A stretch of 64,000 nt of DNA from Roseibacillus sp. GTDB lineage: Bacteria; Verrucomicrobiota; Verrucomicrobiia; Verrucomicrobiales; Akkermansiaceae. Shown here in pieces: positions 53,401-61,300 of the stretch. Below the pieces are notes generated by a model. The model saw only the letters and a list, made by a program, of their open reading frames with translations, made no database searches and was not told the DNA's origin. Where the stretch lies: NCBI GenBank assembly GCA_029242545.1, contig JAQWTV010000142.1, forward strand, positions 1 to 64,000, in the 5' to 3' direction. Position numbers and translations under genes: made by a program. Numbering within the stretch: position 1 is the first letter of the stretch; every line of letters begins with the position of its first letter.

Positions 53401-54197
53401 AGCTCTGGCTCAACGGTGGGTTTAATGTGAACTCGGTTAGTGTGGATGCCTGGAAGGCTGTGCTGGCCTCAGCTATGAACGCTGGTGACTACGCCAGTGA
53501 GGACGCGATTCCCTTTCCCCGGGTGATCAACCCGCCTAACGGGGAGTATCTCGGTGGCAACTGGGATGATGAGGAAGCGACCTCCGGATTCCTGAGTATC
53601 GATGGTAGTGATACCTCTGACAGCGAACTTGAGCGCCTCGCCCAGGAAATCGTGCGAGAGGTTAAGGAGAGGGCTCCCTTCTTTGGGCTTTCCGACTTCA
53701 TCAACCGGCGGCTGGTGGCCAGTGAGCATGGCGATGCCGGTCCGATCGAGGCGGCTATCCAGCGGTCTGGGATTAATGTTGAGTTTGATGAGAATGAGAT
53801 CCTGCGGATCCCTAATACCGAGGATGATCGCCTTCGGAATGTGAGCTTCGATAATATGCGCGATTCAACTCGCCTCGAACAGACTCAGAAGCCTAATTCG
53901 GTGGCATGGGGTCTTCCGGGATACCTGACCCAGGGCGACGTCGTTCAGGCGATTGGCTCGGCCCTGCGACCGAGGTCCGACTCCTTTATTGTCCGGGCCT
54001 ATGGTGAATCCGTCGATGCGCAAGGCGAAGTGAAGGCTCGGGCATGGTGTGAGGCTATTGTTCAGCGTAGTCCGGAGCCCATCAATCCGGACTCGAGTGG
54101 GTTGAATCCTGTGGCGAAGCGTGATCCCGATGATCTTGAGTTTGGTCGTCGCTTTAAATTGGTGAGCTTCCGCTGGCTGAACGCCGAGGAAGTCTAG
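50427..54197 (+). CDS. Verru_Chthon cassette protein A (giant pilin-like protein)
   Basis: 1256 residues from ATG 50427, chosen because GAGGGGGG lies seven bases upstream; later in-frame ATGs (50460, 50478) have no such site. Residues 28-51 form a type IV prepilin-like N-terminus: basic GRK, then GFSLVTT and a long hydrophobic helix ending LSLSAVTLRSS, so processing before Phe29 by prepilin peptidase is plausible. The rest is a very long beta-rich ectodomain with no enzyme motif I can recognise. The family is known from Verrucomicrobia, where A-D cassette genes normally occur together; here no B, C or D partner is adjacent. A surface pseudopilin or secretion-linked role is inferred. Confidence 0.85.
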   Translation: MYNANTLTYRSMNMHAAMTITKERGRKGFSLVTTVTILVLLSLIAIGLLSLSAVTLRSSTSELAQLEAQSNARLALMVAIGELQAHLGPDQRVSAEAGVLDKEPDPYNAQGIQGIKHPHWVGVWSTEWVPPGSDGVNKSPWVRNDDEGGLSDQRFTGAGGRAFDRERDILSYLISGNEGGRAELGVDLIEAEAWEGDQIELVGDGTVSTTEEYVVAPRVSTRNDKDRVTGGYAYWVGDLGVRANVAMVDAYSLDSPVRGPNPDGMERILNPQDTAAKQLEGINNDLTDEEVRKLFSRKTVELTDGVPSRENALRKKRAFHHLTTQSKAVLCNVRQGGLLRDLTAYVHDRRGTIRDLRADGRIVSQGIDDLDNMIGPPNANVAREQGTTWGRTKYRDIAPTFALVRNWALAGRGLQYAEDDTNMIDPAPPTAEDIANGTLRGMNDGVNVYDGGNLRPASFLPFVQPNLFPVMTESSVYYNLATYPQSATNPAAGNVLRVCVYPRVALWNPYNVAINLHNMCATLFVNGNKDVRITYSDRTTRTNVPIPFGRGSTKVGARASGSDPSPGHYVGWMLLKLQPTTIKPGETLVFSPMRTAEYQTFQVDRNVLSASVAPDPSIYFYQDMQLTHTKQPTSFIEFPGPGNQSGGDNYMMSLKSAGRQRTFNDSSFNSMQSIVYANTSLQAGGSDELPVQWGTGRGRQPEPRVHRLTSSGDRLPGTAIPDTRTRDGFRIRWWDEHRSNVIGSGQLRGQPQHLKSSVIGTWNPRAAYFCRNPWDNVTDLPPHFYGVYTRDLFDQRVSWQNMMPRSVDGKNVSWPFGEPLGAPDDGVVLFDVPREEIGIPSLGFLRHLKLSEFGWHPSYPVGNSLVDPRVGRLHTSPVLRTSQEKRNNGWNQYLFGHGGGRTSGRGADYWAMLTRQILFNRPDDHFVVYDLSYESNFNLWDNFFVSTGNPARKQAFVRNPEENPLPNGRFQLIGTGTEVERDIVDFHRSASQLWLNGGFNVNSVSVDAWKAVLASAMNAGDYASEDAIPFPRVINPPNGEYLGGNWDDEEATSGFLSIDGSDTSDSELERLAQEIVREVKERAPFFGLSDFINRRLVASEHGDAGPIEAAIQRSGINVEFDENEILRIPNTEDDRLRNVSFDNMRDSTRLEQTQKPNSVAWGLPGYLTQGDVVQAIGSALRPRSDSFIVRAYGESVDAQGEVKARAWCEAIVQRSPEPINPDSSGLNPVAKRDPDDLEFGRRFKLVSFRWLNAEEV

Positions 54198-54227
54198 GAG
54201 ATCGCTTGGAAAGAGTATCTTTTTCAG

Positions 54228-54260
54228 AGCCCATGGATCGTTGCGGTCCATGGGCTTTTT
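54228..54260 (+). terminator. Rho-independent terminator
   Basis: AGCCCATGGA (54228-54237) pairs with TCCATGGGCT (54247-54256) over a nine-base loop and is followed by a T run. It ends the Verru_Chthon A transcript. Confidence 0.9.
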
Positions 54261-54405
54261 GGTGCGTTTATAAGGATCCGGGATTGCTGGCGGCGAACCA
54301 TGTGGACAGGTAGTGGAGCTAGGGCTCTCTTCTGCATCCGCGAGTTGAGGAACAGAATCAAGAATCGGTTTGACGCTCCTCCCAGAGATGAGAGAGAATG
54401 CTGAA

Positions 54406-55068
54406 ATGTTCTTCGCGCGCCTCTTCATCCGGTTTCTACTTCTACTTCTGCAAGTGCTTGTATTTGCGGTTCTGCCGGTCTCTGCCGAGAGCGAGCCGGA
54501 GGGAGAAAAGCCACGAGTCTGGACCAGTGTCGATGGCAGGAAACTTACGGGAACACTTGAGGAAAAGGGAGAGGACTGGGTGAAGCTTAAGATTAAGGGC
54601 AAGGTCTACAATCTGAAGCTGGAGAAGCTTAGCGAGGAGGATCAGAACTACCTGAAGACTCACAAGATCCGGAAGCCTCTCGAGATCAGGACGGAGCTCA
54701 AGTCCTACAAGGACAATGATCTTGAGCAGACGGTAATGACGTTGGACGTGGAATTCGCCAACATGGAGGAGAATTCCGAGCTCTACCTCCTATTGGTGTG
54801 GATCTCAAAGAAGAGGTCCGATCAGAGCGGTGGATCTGTCAGCATCAAGGAGAAGCTCGAATGTTTCTATGACCGGGACGGAATCTATTCCCACGAGGCC
54901 AGTTTTTTCGACAATAAGAATGGGGATGATTTTCGTGGCTGGGCCATCCGGGTGATGGACTTGGAAGGCGCGGTCATTGCTGAGCGTGCCAGCGCATCCA
55001 GCTATCTTCGTTATCTCGAGACGGTGGTCACCCGCAGGGCGCCAGTGCCTCCAGAGGAAGAGAAGTGA
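54406..55068 (+). CDS. Secreted SHD1-domain protein
   Basis: 220 residues from ATG 54406, which starts a signal peptide (MFFARLFIRFLLLLLQVLVF); a TTG at 54370 and ATG at 54388 are alternatives. Just after it is an SLA1-homology (SHD1)-like repeat: RVWTSVDGRKLTGTLEEKG then NLKLEKLSEEDQNYL, a small beta domain very common in secreted proteins of Verrucomicrobia and Planctomycetes. The C-terminal half is a beta-rich region with no match I can name. Function unknown. Confidence 0.75.
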   Translation: MFFARLFIRFLLLLLQVLVFAVLPVSAESEPEGEKPRVWTSVDGRKLTGTLEEKGEDWVKLKIKGKVYNLKLEKLSEEDQNYLKTHKIRKPLEIRTELKSYKDNDLEQTVMTLDVEFANMEENSELYLLLVWISKKRSDQSGGSVSIKEKLECFYDRDGIYSHEASFFDNKNGDDFRGWAIRVMDLEGAVIAERASASSYLRYLETVVTRRAPVPPEEEK

Positions 55069-55296
55069 CAGGAATAATCAAACCAGCTTCTAACCCCTTG
55101 CTCAATGGTTCCAGAGATGGGGCCGTGTGGGGCCGGGTAGTCCTGTTTGATGTCGTCGGTAGACCTGTTAATCGGCTGGAGGGAGGAACTATCGACCGCC
55201 CTTACGATTCTGATGCTGCCTCATCTGGTCGCCCACAGATTCCGACGCCCAAGATCTGAATGATGGAGGGCAGTCGCTCCGTGTCGTGGTCCCCAA

Positions 55297-55713
55297 TCAG
55301 GGAGCTGGGGCGAGAGGAGCGAAGGGCGCCTTCGGGTCGCGTCCAAAGGCGGGGTCGAGAGTGATTCCGGAAGGGTGCACGGCTTCCACGATACCAGAGA
55401 GATGGATGACTTCGCCCACCTTATAGCGCTCGGCCGCGGCCTTCCATTTCCCGAAATGTGCGGTCACACCGTGATCTAGTTTCACGACACAACGTTCGGG
55501 ATCAGAGGTATCCACGCCGCTGACCCGGCCACGGACAGTGATCTTCTTCCTCAGGTAATCTGGTGCAAGGGCGATGGCATTGCGGGCCTCGAACTGAGCG
55601 GCCGGACGCCCGTAGTCCATAATCCATCCCTTGCAACTGCTGAGAAGCGGGAACAGAAAGGTGAGCCCTGCTGTAAGGATCGTAGTCTTCAAATATAACG
55701 TCGGGATGGTCAT
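55297..55713 (-). CDS. Small lipoprotein with OB-fold (tRNA_anti-like)
   Basis: 138 residues with a lipoprotein signal ending LLSSCKG (lipobox Cys at residue 27). The mature part has the short five-strand OB-fold pattern of tRNA_anti-like domains: KKITVRGRVSGVD, VVKLDHGVTAHF and VIHLSGIVEAV. Proteins of this type are tiny envelope lipoproteins whose ligand is unknown. It is transcribed opposite to its neighbours, with about 140 bases to the ATP-grasp gene. Confidence 0.75.
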   Translation of the reverse strand: MTIPTLYLKTTILTAGLTFLFPLLSSCKGWIMDYGRPAAQFEARNAIALAPDYLRKKITVRGRVSGVDTSDPERCVVKLDHGVTAHFGKWKAAAERYKVGEVIHLSGIVEAVHPSGITLDPAFGRDPKAPFAPLAPAP

Positions 55714-55852
55714 GAGGTTGAACCATAGGGCTGTAGGACTCTCTCAGGGTATCGAAAAAAATGATCCAATTATAGGCAGGAGTGATCTTCCGGGGTCCGC
55801 CTGACCATCGTAGCTGGGGATGGAATTTCTGATGAACTTGTAAAGAGAGGAG

Positions 55853-56869
55853 TTGAGGGGTCGCTCTCTTCTGACATCCTGCTCTCCAGTGCGTGTGTGC
55901 CTTCTTACCACCCAGGACCTTGATGCGGATCCCTTTCCATCAGATGACTGGCCGTGTGATCCGCGACCCTTTCTTCCAGAGGCAGAATGGCAGGTGGCAA
56001 CCCTTGTAAAGAAAAGCGCGGTAAAAGTAGTCTCCCAACTGGTGGAGGAGGGGAACTATGACCTGTTCTTCAATCTATGCGACGGTGCTGCAGACCAGGA
56101 TATTCCGGGGATCGAGGTGGTGGAGACTCTCGAAAGGCTGGGAGTTCCCTTCACCGGAGCGACCTCGAATTACTATGAGCCGACCCGTGAGGAGATGAAG
56201 GAGGCCTGCCGAAAGGAGGGGATTGCCACCCCGGCCGCGGTGCTGGCGCGAAACGAGGATGACGTGGAGCGGGCTGCGCAAACCCTTCGTTTCCCTCTTT
56301 TCGTGAAACACCATAACAGCTACGCGAGTGTGGACCTGAGCCGGAACTCGAGAGTGCAGTCACGGGCGGGGTTGCTCCAGCAGGCTCAGAAGATGATTTC
56401 GCGCTACGGAGCCGCCCTGATTGAGGAATATATCGAGGGCATCGAGTGCACGGTCCTCGTGGCGGAAAATCCGGAGGATCCGGGTCGCCCGGTGAGTTAT
56501 CTTCCAATGCAGTATCGCTTTCCGGAGGGGGAAGAATTCAAGCATGAAGACCTCAAGTGGGTGGATTATGATGCGCTCTCGAGTTTCCCGGTTGAAGATC
56601 CACTACTTGCCGATCGCCTGCGAGACGAGGCGGGTCGGTTCTTCGTGGCGCTGGGAGGAGCAAGTTTTGGGCGCTGCGATGTCAGGGTAGATGTCGAGGG
56701 AACCCCCTACTTTCTGGAGATCAATCCGAACTGCGGGGTGTATTATCCTCCCTCCGATCCGGGGAGTGCGGATCTCTGCCTGATGCAGGACCCGGCCGGA
56801 CATAAGGGCTTCACTAGGCAACTAGTGAGAGCTGCGTTTGCGCGTCAAGGGCGGCACTGGCCGGAATGA
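55853..56869 (+). CDS. ATP-grasp ligase, D-Ala-D-Ala ligase-like
   Basis: 338 residues from a TTG preceded directly by GAGAGGAG; a GTG at 55889 is an alternative start. The ATP-grasp fold is visible: FPLFVKHHNSYAS (nucleotide-binding Lys), LIEEYIEGIECTVLVAE, FGRCDVRVD and the metal-binding FLEINPNCG. The N-terminal pre-ATP-grasp segment has LFFNLCDGAADQDIPG. It resembles D-Ala-D-Ala ligase and related amino-acid ligases, but the usual DDL sequences are not all present, so a different dipeptide or amino-acid ligase is likely. Convergent with the NdpA-like gene, nine bases away. Confidence 0.8.
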   Translation: MRGRSLLTSCSPVRVCLLTTQDLDADPFPSDDWPCDPRPFLPEAEWQVATLVKKSAVKVVSQLVEEGNYDLFFNLCDGAADQDIPGIEVVETLERLGVPFTGATSNYYEPTREEMKEACRKEGIATPAAVLARNEDDVERAAQTLRFPLFVKHHNSYASVDLSRNSRVQSRAGLLQQAQKMISRYGAALIEEYIEGIECTVLVAENPEDPGRPVSYLPMQYRFPEGEEFKHEDLKWVDYDALSSFPVEDPLLADRLRDEAGRFFVALGGASFGRCDVRVDVEGTPYFLEINPNCGVYYPPSDPGSADLCLMQDPAGHKGFTRQLVRAAFARQGRHWPE

Positions 56870-56878
56870 GAGAGCAGG

Positions 56879-57997
56879 TCAGCTCTCCTTGGAGTTGAAG
56901 TAGACCTTCAGAAACCCCATGGCGCGAGTCTCGTCGAAGCCGCGCTCGATGTTACCTTCCTTGAAGTCGGGAAGGAGGCGGACTTCCACCCCGGTATCAA
57001 ACTTCATGACTCCGCCGACCTTCTTGTGGATCTTGGTCAGTTCTCCGGGGCTGATCCCGAAGTCGTCGGAGAGAGGCTGGTTGTTCTCCTCCTCGAATTT
57101 GGCTTTATATTCCTTGAACTGGCTGACCATGGCAGGGTCCTTGCGCAGGACCTCTTCCTCGAATTCCTGCATGCTGAAGTGGTCCCGGTTCTCAAAGAAT
57201 TCGATGGCTCGATTCGCTGCCACGGTTTTTTCCGCAACCCCGCCATTCTCGCCAGTTACTGGGCTCTTAGAGCCTTGCAGGAAAGAGACAGCGAGGTCAG
57301 CGACCTGAGTGGTGAGTACGGAGTCATCGGTGAAGAGGCGAACCCCTAGAAATTCCTGGAGCCAGAAACGGGACTGGGCTCCAGCTCTATCGAACGTCAG
57401 AACATGGTAGCCGTTGGGTTCATCAACGTTCAGGATGAGACAGCCCTTGTCGATCTTGTCCGGGTTAATTCCGTGTTCAGTGGTAATACGGAGGTCTCCT
57501 TGGTGAGAAGAGATGCTGAGAAATGGTTCTACCGTCTCAGACTTCAGGATACAGAGAGCTTCTACAGGCTCCTTACTCACCATCGCATTACTGATTCGTG
57601 CAATGCAGAGGTCTCCCGCCTTGATGTTGGGGTGGTCGGTCTTGGCATAGAGGCGGCGGGCGAGTTCGCAGCCTTTTTCAAGGAAGGAACTCTCCCCCGA
57701 GAAGATGTCCCGCACACAGGAGAATGTTTCGTTCTTGTCGAGAGAAGCGTGATGGTCGAAGCGATACCGCACATGGCTTCGAAAGGGCTTGAGAATCAAC
57801 TGGGAGAACTGGTCTTGGTCCTCTTTCCGAATCTCACAGACTTCTCGAGAGGTTTCTAGAGGTTGTTCGTTTATCCGGTTACCAACGCGCGCGAGAACGA
57901 CTTCTCCTACGGAGGCCTTCTTGAAACCAATATCCAGAATCACGGAGGGACCGTAGAAAATCCGAGGTCGATCAACACGGGAAAAGCAGGCAAGCAA
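56879..57997 (-). CDS. Nucleoid-associated protein, NdpA/YejK family
   Basis: 372 residues from a TTG at 57997; an internal GTG at 57943 (before ILDIGF) is an equally good start and fits the family length better. The sequence follows the 37-kDa nucleoid-associated protein family: LARVGNRINEQPLETS at the N-terminus, a central SRFWLQEFLGVRLF and the C-terminal DTGVEVRLLPDFKEGNIERG. E. coli YejK of this family binds the nucleoid and topoisomerases. The exact start is unresolved. Confidence 0.8.
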   Translation of the reverse strand: MLACFSRVDRPRIFYGPSVILDIGFKKASVGEVVLARVGNRINEQPLETSREVCEIRKEDQDQFSQLILKPFRSHVRYRFDHHASLDKNETFSCVRDIFSGESSFLEKGCELARRLYAKTDHPNIKAGDLCIARISNAMVSKEPVEALCILKSETVEPFLSISSHQGDLRITTEHGINPDKIDKGCLILNVDEPNGYHVLTFDRAGAQSRFWLQEFLGVRLFTDDSVLTTQVADLAVSFLQGSKSPVTGENGGVAEKTVAANRAIEFFENRDHFSMQEFEEEVLRKDPAMVSQFKEYKAKFEEENNQPLSDDFGISPGELTKIHKKVGGVMKFDTGVEVRLLPDFKEGNIERGFDETRAMGFLKVYFNSKES

Positions 57998-58055
57998 TTC
58001 CCAAGGTGCTCACATCTTTTCCACAGTAGGCCAGCGAGCTGGCAGGGCTCCTTCC

Positions 58056-59615
58056 TTATTTGCTGGCAGGCTGCTTATTGGCATTTACGCCGATTGGAGC
58101 CTGTGGCCAAGGAGTCTCACCAGGGGCCCATTTTGTAGGTTGCTTTGCTCTTACCGCATCCACGTGCCTGACCAGCCATTCTGGAGGTTTGGCGTTTTCC
58201 TTCTGGCCGTAGATGTATGGCAGGGGAGGGTCCATGAGGAGGGGTTTATCCCCAAGAGGAGGACGCTCACTGTCAACCTGAGCAAGGCGGGCGGCGAGGC
58301 GCTTGACCACGGAAGGATTGTCCTTCGCGACATCTTTCTTTTCGTAGGGGTCCTTGGCGATGTTGAAGAGCATGTCACCCATGAGTTTCCAGGGACCACT
58401 TCGGATGGTAGGAACCCGGACACTGCCGGTGACCTCGAAGACGATTTCCTTGCGCGGGCTGGCTGCTCCCTCGAAGAGCATGGCGTTCATATCAAGACCA
58501 TCAACGTTGGTCTCCTGCCGGGTATTGGCCCCGGCTAACTTAATGAAGGTAGAGTAGAAGTCGGCAACAAACATCATTCCATCGTTCGAGGTGTGGGGCT
58601 TGGTGTGGCCGGGCCAGCGGAGAAGGCAGGGAACGCGAACGCCTCCTTCGAAGGTGGTATTCTTGGTGCCCCTCCAGGGTGTGCTCATGGATTCGAGGAC
58701 CGGTCCGTTGTCGTTGGTAAAGATGAAGAGGGTGTTGTTACGGAAGCCGTGCTTGTCGATGGCGTCAGCGATCCGTCCCACCGCAGTGTCGAGGGAGCGA
58801 AGCATGCCATCACGGATAGCGAGGGGGTCCTTCTCCCCATTCGGAAAGTCTGCGGGCGGGTTGAGAGGTCCATGGACAGCGTTGAAGGGAACATAGAGGA
58901 AGAAGGGCTTCTTCCGGTCCCGGGCCCGGTCCGCGATGACCCGTTCGGCCTCTGCAGCGAAGAGGTCGGTGGCGTAGCCTTCCTCCTGCAGAGGCTTCTG
59001 GTTGCGGTGCCAATCGTATACCGCGAAACGGGCGGGGGCATTGTGGACGATGGTCTTGGTGTAGTAGTCAATGCCCCAGGCGTAGTGGCCATACTGGTGC
59101 ATGAATCCCTGGCCCATGGGGAGGTGCTCCTCAAGCCATTCCCCACAGTGCCATTTGCCCACCAGGGCTGTGAAATACCCGGCTTCTCGAAGGGCCTCTG
59201 CAATGGTGCGCTCCTCGGTGTCCAGTGCATGAATGCGCCTTGTTGGTTCTCCCCGGTCGTTGTGCGCGAGGGTCAGGCCAAGAGCCTTCAGGTAGCTGGG
59301 CTTGCCAAAATCCTCGGAGCGCCAGTCCATCCAATTCCGGAAGGCATAACGGCCAGTAAGAAAAGCGCCACGGGTTGGCGCGCAGACGGAGTGGGTGTAG
59401 AACTGTGTCAGGCTGAGGCTCTCTCCTGCCAGCTTATCCAGATTAGGGGTAAGTCCTTTGGTGCTGCCGTTGAAGCCTGGCTGATTCCAGCCCATGTCGT
59501 CCGACATGATGAAGACGATATTGGGCCGGCTCCCGGCCTCACCTGCAGCCCTCCCAGCGATGGGGAAAAAGAGCAGAGGGAAGAGTCCGGTCAGGATAAG
59601 GATGATCTTCTTCAT
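58056..59615 (-). CDS. Secreted sulfatase (arylsulfatase-like)
   Basis: 519 residues from ATG 59615, which begins a signal peptide (MKKIILILTGLFPLLFFPIAG). The active-site motif is CAPTRGAFLTGR (Cys78), the Asp pair is in MSDDMGW, with VGKWHCGEW and FTNDNGPVLES later. The order and spacing resemble arylsulfatase A/B-type enzymes. The Pro/Lys-rich C-terminal 30 residues are low complexity. The plus-strand ORF over the same bases (58593-59750) is an antisense shadow. It lies downstream of the terminator that ends the Gfo/Idh/MocA gene, so it has its own promoter or reads through. Confidence 0.92.
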   Translation of the reverse strand: MKKIILILTGLFPLLFFPIAGRAAGEAGSRPNIVFIMSDDMGWNQPGFNGSTKGLTPNLDKLAGESLSLTQFYTHSVCAPTRGAFLTGRYAFRNWMDWRSEDFGKPSYLKALGLTLAHNDRGEPTRRIHALDTEERTIAEALREAGYFTALVGKWHCGEWLEEHLPMGQGFMHQYGHYAWGIDYYTKTIVHNAPARFAVYDWHRNQKPLQEEGYATDLFAAEAERVIADRARDRKKPFFLYVPFNAVHGPLNPPADFPNGEKDPLAIRDGMLRSLDTAVGRIADAIDKHGFRNNTLFIFTNDNGPVLESMSTPWRGTKNTTFEGGVRVPCLLRWPGHTKPHTSNDGMMFVADFYSTFIKLAGANTRQETNVDGLDMNAMLFEGAASPRKEIVFEVTGSVRVPTIRSGPWKLMGDMLFNIAKDPYEKKDVAKDNPSVVKRLAARLAQVDSERPPLGDKPLLMDPPLPYIYGQKENAKPPEWLVRHVDAVRAKQPTKWAPGETPWPQAPIGVNANKQPASK

Positions 59616-59680
59616 GCTGGGCATCAAAGAGGAGAGGGCGGTAGATTCAAGATTTCTGTTGCTTCCTCGCCGCAAAAGAG

Positions 59681-59714
59681 AGGCCCGCTTCCCCTTGCGG
59701 GGCGAAGCGGGCCT
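59681..59714 (-). terminator. Likely terminator hairpin of the Tat-Gfo/Idh/MocA gene
   Basis: AGGCCCGCTT (59681-59690) pairs with AAGCGGGCCT (59705-59714), extended inside by CCCC and GGGG. On the minus strand it is followed by CTCTTTTG, a weak T tract. It sits 45 bases beyond the oxidoreductase stop. Confidence 0.65.
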
Positions 59715-59759
59715 ATTCCGTTCGCTGGAGTAATACCTCCAGCTCGATAATTTGAGGCT

Positions 59760-61133
59760 TTAGACGTCGAGGTTGTAGCCCTCGCGTGGGTCGATAGTGA
59801 CCCACTTGTTGGCTTCCTCGTGGTTGGTGAATTTTCCACTCTGGTCGTCCCATTTGAGCTCTTCACCCGGAAAACGTAGTGCCACGGCACCAAGGGCAAG
59901 GGCAGCTGACATGGGAGCGGCATACATGAAGTTGCTCCCTGGGGCGTTGATGTCGCCTTTCTTGGCCGCATCTACCCACTCACGGTGGTGATCTGTGCCC
60001 TTTAGCTTGCGATGCTCTCCCTGCCAGCGGGCAGATTCCCGGGCAATGGCGTCCTTGTCGAACTTGGATCCCACCGCGACCGGCCTTGGGGTCCCGGCAT
60101 GCGATCCACCCATGGCAGACATCTTGCTGCCAACGATGAGACAGCCATTCCCCCCCATGTTGAGGCCGGGATCAGCTCCTGCGGGAGGCTTAGGTCGCTT
60201 GCCGCCGTCATGCCAGACCATTTTGACTCCCTTGGGGCAGACCTTGGTGGCGGGGAAATGGAAGTGAATCACCGACCACTTGGGATAGGCAACTCCTGCC
60301 GGGGCAGAGGCCTCTGCGGTGATGGAGGTTGGCAATGTCAGTCCGCAGGTCCAGAACGCGGGGTCCATGTTGTGGCAGGCCATGTCACCCATGGCGCCTG
60401 CGCCAAAGTCCCACCATCCGCGCCACGAGAAGGGGAGGAAGCCTTTGCCGAAGGGCCGCTTTTCCATGGGTCCGACCCAGGAGTCCCAATCGAGTCCCTT
60501 CGGGACCGGTGCCTCTGCAGGATACTTGGTCATGCCCTGAGGCCAGATGGGACGATTGGACCAGGAGTGCAGTTCGAGCACTTCGCCAAAGGCTCCGTCG
60601 TCCATCATCTTCTTCCAGAGCTTCAGGCCTGAGCCTGCATGACCTTGGTTCCCCATCTGAGTAACCACCTTGTATTTCTTGGTTGCTTCAAGAAGAGCCA
60701 TGCACTCGCCGTAGGTACGGGCGAGAGGTTTTTGAACGTAAACGTGCTTTCCGAGTTTCATGGCTGCGAGGGCTGCAACCGCGTGGACATGATCAGGCGT
60801 CGAAACTACCACGGCATCGATCTCGTCCTTGTGCTTGGCGAGCATCTCCCGGTAATCTGTGTAGCTTGGAACCTTGCTGTATTTGTTGAAGTGGCCCTTC
60901 GCCCGGCCCTCGTCAACGTCGCACATGGCGATGAGCTTCCCTCCGCTTGAAACCGTATTATCGAGGTCGCTACTACCCTTGCCCCCACAGCCGATCTGAG
61001 CGAAGCGGAGAGGTTTTCCCTTGTGGTGATCCCCGTAGACTAATTCGACAGAACCAAGTGTAGCCGCAGCAGCGGTGGTGGTGCCAAGGAAGCGACGACG
61101 ATTGGACTGAGCCGGGTTGGATGGTTCGGACAT
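59760..61133 (-). CDS. Gfo/Idh/MocA family oxidoreductase with Tat signal
   Basis: 457 residues. A twin-arginine signal is present: SNRRRFLGTTTAAAATLG. The mature protein has the Rossmann motif FAQIGCGGKGSSD, VVVSTPDHVHA, the family motif VQKPLART (in place of EKP), and GDMACHNMDPAFW as the C-terminal catalytic helix region. Exported oxidoreductases of this type are a hallmark of planctomycetes and verrucomicrobia; a secreted glycosidase-like or sugar oxidoreductase function is possible, since some exported members act on glycosidic bonds by NAD-dependent mechanism. Substrate unknown. Divergent from the PQQ-like gene. Confidence 0.9.
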   Translation of the reverse strand: MSEPSNPAQSNRRRFLGTTTAAAATLGSVELVYGDHHKGKPLRFAQIGCGGKGSSDLDNTVSSGGKLIAMCDVDEGRAKGHFNKYSKVPSYTDYREMLAKHKDEIDAVVVSTPDHVHAVAALAAMKLGKHVYVQKPLARTYGECMALLEATKKYKVVTQMGNQGHAGSGLKLWKKMMDDGAFGEVLELHSWSNRPIWPQGMTKYPAEAPVPKGLDWDSWVGPMEKRPFGKGFLPFSWRGWWDFGAGAMGDMACHNMDPAFWTCGLTLPTSITAEASAPAGVAYPKWSVIHFHFPATKVCPKGVKMVWHDGGKRPKPPAGADPGLNMGGNGCLIVGSKMSAMGGSHAGTPRPVAVGSKFDKDAIARESARWQGEHRKLKGTDHHREWVDAAKKGDINAPGSNFMYAAPMSAALALGAVALRFPGEELKWDDQSGKFTNHEEANKWVTIDPREGYNLDV

Positions 61134-61300
61134 GAGAGGACTAGAGCGGCTTGAAGAGAGGTTTTCAAGAGTAAGAGTGCAGGGACCCGCTCATGTGAGT
61201 AGTCCCTTTGTGAAGGTGTCGCATGTAGATCGGTGCTCTCGAGGTCCTCCTGCGGTTTTTGTTGACTGGAAGCATGGAGTTACCAGCCTATCCAGATATG

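Noticed and set aside
55065-55259. Small 64-residue plus-strand ORF after the SHD1 gene
   Set aside because: No family motif and no clear ribosome-binding site; most likely chance.
58593-59750. 385-residue plus-strand ORF over the sulfatase
   Set aside because: Antisense shadow of a gene with complete sulfatase motifs; its translation has no recognisable motif or leader.
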